7,025 nt of DNA, taken from the NCBI GenBank assembly GCA_023442845.1, contig JAEZXC010000044.1, positions 1 to 7,025 of the forward strand, given 5' to 3'. The translations under genes and the position numbers were made by a program. The DNA comes from Actinomycetes bacterium. Lineage in GTDB: Bacteria; Actinomycetota; Actinomycetes; Actinomycetales; Demequinaceae. Below the pieces are notes generated by a model. The model ran no database searches. It was not told the DNA's origin and saw only the letters and a program-made list of their open reading frames with translations. Each line of letters starts with the position of its first letter. Position 1 is the first letter of the stretch. Below, piece by piece: positions 1 to 4,588 of the stretch.

Positions 1-443
1 TCTTTCACCGCCCGCGCGTCATTGCCGCACTTGATTGGGCCGAACATGCGCTCGAGCATCGCGGCACGCTTTACATCATTGCGGCACGTTTTATCCCGAT
101 GGGGCGCGTGGCAGTCAACCTCAGCGCAGGAGCGCTCCGATTCCCACGCCGACGCTTCATGGGCGTTGACGGGATCGCCGTCACCATTTGGGCGGCGTGG
201 GGCATCGGCATCGGTACCGTGGCGGGAAGCTTCCTCGGCGACAATCTTCTGCTGTCGATTGTCGTTGGCATCACGGGCGGTGTGATCCTCGGTATTGCGG
301 TCGATCGCATCCTTTCGCTATTTGGCCTCACTGCGCCCTCGTTGCCCGACGTGCGTGATCGTCTCGATGGGGCGGACGACGGTGGGACGCCCGTGGGAGA
401 AGAGACTGTCGCTGGCGATGATCCCGAGGTCGCTAAGGAATGA
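1..443 (+). CDS. DedA-family membrane protein, C-terminal part (5' end outside window)
   Basis: The reading frame is open from the left edge (first full codon at 3) to a TGA at 441-443, giving 146 visible residues with no start in view. The DedA/SNARE-associated (VTT) signature is visible: an ARFIPMGR segment at visible residues 28-35, with the arginine typical of the family, then an SAG motif (41-43) and a basic RFPRRRF stretch (46-52). Two hydrophobic segments follow, at about 57-78 and 82-104. The protein ends in a hydrophilic, acidic tail of about 35 residues (from about 112), probably cytoplasmic. DedA proteins are polytopic inner-membrane proteins linked to lipid-carrier or phospholipid translocation and membrane homeostasis; the substrate cannot be told here. 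The stop overlaps the next gene's ATG, so the two are probably co-transcribed. Family assignment is fairly secure; the specific function is unknown. Confidence 0.85.
   Translation, partial: FHRPRVIAALDWAEHALEHRGTLYIIAARFIPMGRVAVNLSAGALRFPRRRFMGVDGIAVTIWAAWGIGIGTVAGSFLGDNLLLSIVVGITGGVILGIAVDRILSLFGLTAPSLPDVRDRLDGADDGGTPVGEETVAGDDPEVAKE
426..430 (+). promoter_or_regulatory. Shine-Dalgarno for the methyltransferase
   Basis: GAGGT lies inside the end of the DedA gene, 9 nt before the ATG at 440. A second purine run (AAGGA, 435-439) directly abuts the ATG and is too close to serve. The site supports the overlapping start. Confidence 0.5.
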
Positions 444-1339
444 CAGAGAATCCTCTTAGATTTGGCGGAATCGTTGACGGCGTTGAGATCGAGTGGAGTG
501 ACGCCCGAGGTGCAAACCTCGCCAACTGGGAGGACCGTGTTCCGCTTCACCTTGAGGCGTACAACCTCGCGGCGTTGCGAGAGAACCGGCAGCATCTGAG
601 CCAAGTGGTGGCCGACGATCTGCCGGTGTTGACCAGTCACCTGCCTTCCGGCTCACTCGAGGGCACTCAGTTGTGCCACCTGCAATGCCATATCGGCACT
701 GACACCCTTTCGCTGGCGAGAGCGGGCGCGCGCGTGACCGGCGTCGACTTCTCTCCGTCGGCTCTTGCTGCAGCACGCGCGCTTGCGGCTGAGCTCGGTA
801 TTGAGGCGCGCTTTGTCGAAGGCGACGTGCTCGACGCTCGATCACTTGTCGATGCCCAACTTGGCAGTGACGTGGCCTTCGATGTGGTTTATACGAGCAT
901 TGGCACCATTTCGTGGCTACGCGACCTCGACCGGTGGGGAGCCCAGGTCGCCGCGCTCCTCAAGCCTGGCGGGCTCTTCTACTTCCGGGACGCGCACCCA
1001 TTTCTCTTCACTCTTGACGATGACGCACCAGGTTTCACTGTGATGTACCGCTATTTCGGCGACGGGCGAGCGCTCGCGTGGGATGACGACACCACATACG
1101 TGGGTGATGGAAAACTTGCGCACACGACGACCTTTGAATGGCCGCACCCCATCTCGGAGATCATCACAGTCCTTCTGCGCCACGGGCTCCAGATTGTTGC
1201 TCTTGACGAGGGAACTAGCCTGCCGTGGAAGTTCATGGAACGCATGGAGGAACTTCCGGACGGGAACTTTGTGTTCCCGGGTGACGAGCGCGACAAGATG
1301 CCATGCACGATCACCGTGGTAGCCCGCAAGCCGCTATAG
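440..1339 (+). CDS. Class I SAM-dependent methyltransferase, substrate unknown
   Basis: This 299-residue protein has a Rossmann-type methyltransferase core. Motif I is the variant LCHLQCHIGTDTLSLA (78-93), in which QCHIG stands where GxGxG is usual. The acidic residue expected to bind the SAM ribose is D103 in VTGVDFS (99-105). The post-motif loop LKPGG lies at 174-178. An N-terminal NWEDRV segment (29-34) is shared by a widespread, poorly characterised family carrying the same LQCH variant. The last ~100 residues, rich in aromatic and acidic residues, probably form a substrate-binding cap. The ATG overlaps the upstream DedA stop (ATGA); a GAGGT at 426-430 sits 9 nt before it and supports this start. 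The second and third sense codons after NP are CTT and AGA, uncommon in this GC-rich context. The stop interlocks with that of coaA. Small-molecule or lipid methylation is possible but not shown. Confidence 0.88.
   Translation: MTENPLRFGGIVDGVEIEWSDARGANLANWEDRVPLHLEAYNLAALRENRQHLSQVVADDLPVLTSHLPSGSLEGTQLCHLQCHIGTDTLSLARAGARVTGVDFSPSALAAARALAAELGIEARFVEGDVLDARSLVDAQLGSDVAFDVVYTSIGTISWLRDLDRWGAQVAALLKPGGLFYFRDAHPFLFTLDDDAPGFTVMYRYFGDGRALAWDDDTTYVGDGKLAHTTTFEWPHPISEIITVLLRHGLQIVALDEGTSLPWKFMERMEELPDGNFVFPGDERDKMPCTITVVARKPL
1261..1279. repeat. Inverted repeat (7-bp stem, 5-nt loop) near the convergent gene ends
   Basis: CGGGAAC at 1261-1267 is the exact reverse complement of GTTCCCG at 1273-1279, separated by TTTGT. 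It lies within the 3' end of the methyltransferase, about 60 nt before its stop. On the other strand it lies 55-73 nt beyond the coaA stop. No T-run follows on either strand, so it is not a canonical intrinsic terminator. It could be a 3'-end stem for the coaA transcript or a chance result of the codons. Confidence 0.45.
1334..1339. other. Interlocked convergent stop codons (palindrome CTATAG)
   Basis: The methyltransferase ends with TAG at 1337-1339 on the + strand. coaA ends with TAG on the - strand (CTA at 1334-1336). Together they form the self-complementary CTATAG, so the two genes overlap by 6 bp and no intergenic terminator can exist between them. Confidence 0.9.
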
Positions 1340-2287
1340 CTTGCGCATATGGACGGCCTCAACGGCGTGGTCCGCGCCTTTGCGCAAGATGATCGTGGCC
1401 CGCGACCGCGTGGGCGCGATGTTGCGCTCAAGGTTTGGCGAGTTGATCGTGTCCCAGATGTGACCGGCACGGGCGATGGCCTGCTCGTCGGTCAGGTCCG
1501 CGTAGTGCCGGAAGTAACTGTCGGGACGCGAAAACGCGCCTGCTCGAAGTGACAAGAAGCGGTCGATGTACCACTGGCGAACGGCGGCCTTGTCGGCATC
1601 GACATAAATAGACAAGTCGAAGTAATCAGACACGGCCGGGGCGGTCGCATCGAGACCGCGCACTCCCGCGGGCTGAAGCACGTTGAGGCCTTCGACGATG
1701 AGCACATCCGGTCCCCGCACCACGATCGACTCGTCGGGCACGATGTCGTACGTCACGTGCGAATACACAGGGGCGCGCACCTCGTCGACGCCCGATTTCA
1801 CCGCCGCGATGAACTCACGCAGTGCGCGCCGGTCATACGACTCCGGAAACCCTTTGCGCGACATGAGACCACGCTGCTCAAGGACGGCATTGGGGAAGAG
1901 GAACCCGTCTGTCGTGACGAGTTCGACCCGAGGAGACGCGGGGCCGCGTGCAAGCATCTCTCGCAATACGCGTGCCGTCGTCGACTTGCCGACGGCCACC
2001 GACCCCGCGATGCCGACGACGAACGGGGTGCGTGTCGCCCGCTCCTGCAAGAACGCGCTCGTTGCCTCGTGGAGACCGCCAACGGCCTCCGAGTACAACG
2101 TGAGGAGCCGCGCGAGCGGGCGGTAGATCTGGTCAACCTCGGTGAGGTCAATGGGGTCACCCAGACCGCGCACCCGCCGCACATCGTCGGCCGTAAGTGG
2201 CAACGGCGTCGTATCTGCGAGCGCCGACCAGGCCGCGCGGGTGAACGTCCTGAACGGCGTGGCCGCCTGTTCGTCGGTACTCGTCAC
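1334..2287 (-). CDS. coaA: Type I pantothenate kinase (CoaA)
   Basis: Phosphorylates pantothenate with ATP, the first and usually rate-limiting step of cytosolic CoA synthesis. With the GTG at 2287 the protein has 317 residues, close to the ~316 of E. coli CoaA, and its landmarks fall at the same numbers. The Walker A motif GSVAVGKST is at 95-103 (K101), followed by R106. D127 lies in TTDGFL, H177 in YSHVTY and R243 in IDRF. The RKGFPESYD block is at 144-152 and EGLNVLQ at 199-205. A PRK-type P-loop kinase fold is expected. The open frame extends upstream to 2581, but that would run through the promoter region and the start of glmS, so it is rejected. A GTG at 2305 would add only six residues. 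The 2287 start is favoured by length and by a -10-like box 6 nt upstream. The gene is divergent from glmS and supplies CoA, the donor for AcpS. Confidence 0.95.
   Translation of the reverse strand: MTSTDEQAATPFRTFTRAAWSALADTTPLPLTADDVRRVRGLGDPIDLTEVDQIYRPLARLLTLYSEAVGGLHEATSAFLQERATRTPFVVGIAGSVAVGKSTTARVLREMLARGPASPRVELVTTDGFLFPNAVLEQRGLMSRKGFPESYDRRALREFIAAVKSGVDEVRAPVYSHVTYDIVPDESIVVRGPDVLIVEGLNVLQPAGVRGLDATAPAVSDYFDLSIYVDADKAAVRQWYIDRFLSLRAGAFSRPDSYFRHYADLTDEQAIARAGHIWDTINSPNLERNIAPTRSRATIILRKGADHAVEAVHMRKL
1340..1388. repeat. Inverted repeat (8-bp arms, 33-nt loop) in the coaA 3' end
   Basis: CTTGCGCA at 1340-1347 is the exact reverse complement of TGCGCAAG at 1381-1388. A smaller GGAC/GTCC pair (1351-1354 with 1370-1373) is nested in the loop. 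It starts directly after the methyltransferase stop and lies within the last codons of coaA. No T-run follows on the + strand. It may help end the methyltransferase transcript, but the coding constraint of coaA could also explain it. Confidence 0.35.
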
Positions 2288-2293
2288 CTCGCT

Positions 2294-2299
2294 ATTGTC
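2294..2299 (-). promoter_or_regulatory. Putative -10 element for coaA (leaderless start)
   Basis: Read on the - strand the hexamer is GACAAT, matching TATAAT at four of six positions. Its last base is separated by 6 nt from the GTG at 2287, the spacing of a -10 box to a transcription start. This suggests that transcription begins at the start codon itself. No convincing -35 hexamer is seen 16-19 bp upstream. If the GTG at 2305 were the start instead, this box would lie inside the gene. Confidence 0.4.
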
Positions 2300-2301
2300 G
2301 C

Positions 2302-2334
2302 GCACACTCGCCCGTGACCCGCGCGGGCACACTC
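2302..2334. repeat. 8-bp direct repeat pair in the coaA/glmS divergent promoter region
   Basis: GCACACTC occurs at 2302-2309 and again at 2327-2334, a 25-bp offset on the same strand. The second copy covers the expected -35 region of glmS, and the first lies just upstream of the coaA -10-like box. The pair flanks the palindrome at 2318-2327. It may be a regulator site, or chance; no known operator is recognised. Confidence 0.35.
2318..2327. repeat. Perfect 10-bp palindrome between coaA and glmS
   Basis: CCCGCGCGGG is fully self-complementary. It lies near the centre of the 76-bp intergenic region, about 24 bp upstream of the glmS -10 box. Flanking GTG (2314-2316) and CAC (2328-2330) could extend it with one bulged base. 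Short GC palindromes are frequent in such genomes, so an operator role is only possible. Confidence 0.35.
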
Positions 2335-2350
2335 TCGACAGGACGAGAAC

Positions 2351-2356
2351 TAGACT
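2351..2356 (+). promoter_or_regulatory. Putative -10 element for glmS (leaderless start)
   Basis: TAGACT fits the actinobacterial housekeeping -10 pattern TANNNT. It ends 7 nt before the ATG at 2364, so the A of the start codon would be about +1. No Shine-Dalgarno precedes the ATG (the 7 bases are GCCTTGC), which agrees with a leaderless mRNA. No good -35 is seen. This would be the main promoter for the whole glmS-to-rimI operon. Confidence 0.6.
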
Positions 2357-2363
2357 GCCTTGC

Positions 2364-4229
2364 ATGTGTGGAATCGTGGGATACGTCGGCGCGGGTGGTT
2401 CGAGTGCGCGCGCAGAGGGCGTTGTCATGGGCGGTCTCGAGCGCCTTGAGTACCGGGGATACGACTCGGCCGGCATTGCTGTCGTGACCGAAGACAGGGA
2501 ACGGCTCGCCGTCAGCAAGAAGGCCGGCAAGTTGAACAACCTGGCCAAGTTGTTGGCGGAGTCGCCATTGCCGCACGGCACAGCGGCGATTGGTCACACG
2601 CGTTGGGCAACCCACGGCGGGCCGACCGACTCCAATGCACACCCGCACATCGCAGCCGGTGGGCGCATCGCCATCATCCACAACGGCATCATCGAGAACT
2701 TTGCGTCACTGCGTAAGGAACTCGTGGCCCAGGGCGTTCACTTCAACTCAGAGACCGACACCGAGGTTGCGGGCCACTTGTTGGCGCGTTACGTCGACGA
2801 CGGCCTTAGCCTGGCCGACGCGATGCGTGCCGTCGCTCGCCGTCTTGATGGTGCGTTCACACTCCTTGCCGTCGACGCGCACGAGCCTCATGTGGTCGTG
2901 GGCACGCGTCGCAACTCTCCCCTCGTTGTCGGCCTTGGCGAGGGCGAGAATTTCTTGGGCTCGGACGTCGTCGCGTTTATCGAGCACACCCGCACCGCGC
3001 TCGAGCTCGATCAGGATGAGGTTGTCGAGATCACGCCGGAGGGCGTGCGTGTGACAAACCTCGATGGCGACGAGGTTCACCGCACGCCTTACGAGGTGAC
3101 GTGGGACGCATCGGCCGCGCAAAAGGGTGGCTTTGCGACCTTTATGGACAAGGAAATCCACGACCAGCCCGCCGCTGTCGCCGACACCCTGCGTGGCCGC
3201 CTCGACGAACAAGGTCGTCTTACGCTCGACGAAGGCATCGTTGCTGAGTCAGTACTTGCCGCGATCGACAAGATCATCATCATTGCCTGCGGCACGGCTG
3301 CCTACGCCGGCATGGTCGCGAAGTACGCGATCGAGCACTGGACGCGTGTGCCCGTCGAGGTCGAACTCGCCCACGAATTCCGTTATCGGGATCCCGTGCT
3401 CTCGGTGAAGACGCTGGTGGTAGCCGTTAGCCAGTCTGGCGAGACGATGGACACGATCATGGCGGTGCGCCACGCGCAGCAACAGGGCTCACCCGTCGTC
3501 GCAATCGTCAACGTGCAGGGCTCGACGATCGCGCGCGAAGCGGATGCTGTTCTCTACACCCGGGCCGGGCCGGAGATCGCCGTCGCATCGACCAAGGCGT
3601 TCCTCGCGCAGATCACCGCGTCGTACTTACTTGGTATTTATCTTGCCCAGTTGCGCGGCAACAAGTTCCCGGACGAAATCTCCGCCTTGCTGAGCGACCT
3701 TGACGAGATGCCGGCCAAGATCCAGCGCGTGCTCGACGAGGCGGAGCCGGTCCGCGCGTTGGGACGCGCGATGGCTGGTGAGAAGACGGTCCTGTTCCTC
3801 GGCCGGCACATCGGCTACCCGGTGGCGCTTGAAGGCGCGCTCAAGCTCAAGGAGCTCGCCTACATTCACGCCGAGGGCTTCGCCGCTGGCGAGTTGAAGC
3901 ACGGCCCCATCGCTCTCATCGAAGAGGGTCAACCGGTGTTCATCGTGCTGCCGAGCCCGCGTGGACGCGAGGTGCTTCACTCGAAGGTGATCTCCAACAT
4001 TCAGGAGGTCCGTGCTCGCGGTGCTCTCACAGTGGTGATTGCGGAAGAGGGTGACGAGGAGGCCGGTCAGTTTGCCGATCACCTCATCACGGTGCCCGAG
4101 ACGCCCACCTTGCTCATGCCTCTCGTGACCGTCGTACCGCTCCAGATCTTCGCTCACGACCTCGCTGCGGCCAAGGGCTACGACGTCGACCAGCCGCGTA
4201 ACCTCGCCAAGTCCGTCACAGTGGAGTAA
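2364..4229 (+). CDS. glmS: Glutamine--fructose-6-phosphate aminotransferase (isomerizing)
   Basis: Converts fructose-6-phosphate and glutamine into glucosamine-6-phosphate and glutamate, the entry step to UDP-GlcNAc and peptidoglycan, in the cytosol. The 621-residue length is normal. The class II glutaminase domain starts with MCGIVGY, where Cys2 becomes the nucleophile after Met removal. It also carries YRGYDSAG (30-37), GHTRWATHG (77-85) and HNGIIENF (106-113). MDKEIHDQP (261-269) leads into the two SIS sugar-isomerase domains. SIS1 has ACGTAAYAG (308-316) and SQSGETMDT (356-364). SIS2 has LGRHIGYPVALEGALKLKE (479-497) and ELKHGPIALI (510-519). The C-terminus DQPRNLAKSVTVE is the conserved tail. 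The frame is open back to 2142, but only the ATG at 2364 gives Cys at position 2. The gene heads the operon, and a -10-like box 7 nt upstream suggests leaderless expression. A rare-codon patch with the TTA codon at 3627-3629 lies at the end of SIS1. Confidence 0.98.
   Translation: MCGIVGYVGAGGSSARAEGVVMGGLERLEYRGYDSAGIAVVTEDRERLAVSKKAGKLNNLAKLLAESPLPHGTAAIGHTRWATHGGPTDSNAHPHIAAGGRIAIIHNGIIENFASLRKELVAQGVHFNSETDTEVAGHLLARYVDDGLSLADAMRAVARRLDGAFTLLAVDAHEPHVVVGTRRNSPLVVGLGEGENFLGSDVVAFIEHTRTALELDQDEVVEITPEGVRVTNLDGDEVHRTPYEVTWDASAAQKGGFATFMDKEIHDQPAAVADTLRGRLDEQGRLTLDEGIVAESVLAAIDKIIIIACGTAAYAGMVAKYAIEHWTRVPVEVELAHEFRYRDPVLSVKTLVVAVSQSGETMDTIMAVRHAQQQGSPVVAIVNVQGSTIAREADAVLYTRAGPEIAVASTKAFLAQITASYLLGIYLAQLRGNKFPDEISALLSDLDEMPAKIQRVLDEAEPVRALGRAMAGEKTVLFLGRHIGYPVALEGALKLKELAYIHAEGFAAGELKHGPIALIEEGQPVFIVLPSPRGREVLHSKVISNIQEVRARGALTVVIAEEGDEEAGQFADHLITVPETPTLLMPLVTVVPLQIFAHDLAAAKGYDVDQPRNLAKSVTVE
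4223..4226 (+). promoter_or_regulatory. Shine-Dalgarno for acpS
   Basis: GGAG lies in the last codons of glmS, 5 nt before the GTG at 4232. It supports that GTG as the acpS start in preference to the downstream GTG codons in the same frame. Confidence 0.55.
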
Positions 4230-4231
4230 GC

Positions 4232-4588
4232 GTGGCCGTTGTGGGCGTGGGCATCGACGTGGTGGAACTCGAACGTTTCGACCGCGCGGTGGAGCGATCC
4301 GCCACGTTCCTTGAGCGAGTCTTCACACCGGCCGAACGTGAGCTGGGACGAAGCTCTCTCGCCGCTCGGTGGGCAGCGAAGGAGGCGCTCGCAAAGGCGC
4401 TCGGCGCACCGTCCGGTTTGGTGTGGCACGACGCCGAGGTAGTGAAGGACGCTGACGGGCGCCCGCATTTCGAGATCCGTGGTTCCGTTGCGGCGCGTGC
4501 GGCGCAGTTGGGTATTGAGACGCTTCACGTGTCGCTGTCCCACGACGCCGGCATTGCCTCAGCCGTCGTCATCGCGGAGGCCTCATGA
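4232..4588 (+). CDS. acpS: Holo-[acyl-carrier-protein] synthase
   Basis: Transfers 4'-phosphopantetheine from CoA to the conserved serine of acyl carrier protein, activating fatty-acid synthesis in the cytosol. The 118-residue length is typical of AcpS-type phosphopantetheinyl transferases. The Mg-binding aspartate is D9 in GVGIDVVELERF (5-16). The second signature is RWAAKEALAKALG (46-58), with the metal-ligand glutamate E51. The C-terminal strand motif HVSLSHDAG is at 99-107. Translation starts at a GTG only 2 nt after the glmS stop, with GGAG 5 nt before it. The gene ends in an ATGA overlap with alr. Its position between glmS and alr is common in actinobacteria, where an nnrE gene often follows; here none is present. 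Its CoA substrate depends on the divergent coaA. Confidence 0.95.
   Translation: MAVVGVGIDVVELERFDRAVERSATFLERVFTPAERELGRSSLAARWAAKEALAKALGAPSGLVWHDAEVVKDADGRPHFEIRGSVAARAAQLGIETLHVSLSHDAGIASAVVIAEAS

Noticed and set aside
71..640. Long - strand open frame (189 residues) opposite DedA and the methyltransferase
   Set aside because: It spans the junction of two recognisable genes on the other strand, is low in complexity and Ser/Pro/Arg-rich, and shows no recognisable domain.
1340..1388. Canonical Rho-independent terminator after the methyltransferase
   Set aside because: The 33-nt loop is too long and no T-run follows the second arm, so it is listed only as an inverted repeat.
2335..2340. 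TCGACA as a -35 box for glmS
   Set aside because: It resembles TTGACA, but lies only 10 bp from the -10 box instead of 16-19.
2142..2363. N-terminal extension of glmS from 2142
   Set aside because: GlmS needs Cys at position 2 for glutaminase activity, which only the ATG at 2364 gives. The extension runs antisense through coaA.
2288..2363. glmS ribozyme or other leader riboswitch upstream of glmS
   Set aside because: The region is only 76 bp, is shared with a divergent gene, and the likely transcription start is at the ATG. The ribozyme is a Firmicutes-type element and no such fold is evident.
2288..2581. N-terminal extension of coaA (a 415-residue version starting at 2581)
   Set aside because: It would cover the promoter region and the first ~200 bases of glmS, and it lacks family similarity. 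The 317-residue form from 2287 matches E. coli CoaA numbering exactly.
3627..4157. - strand open frame (176 residues) opposite the end of glmS
   Set aside because: Antisense shadow of a strongly conserved gene; no motif and no supporting start signals.
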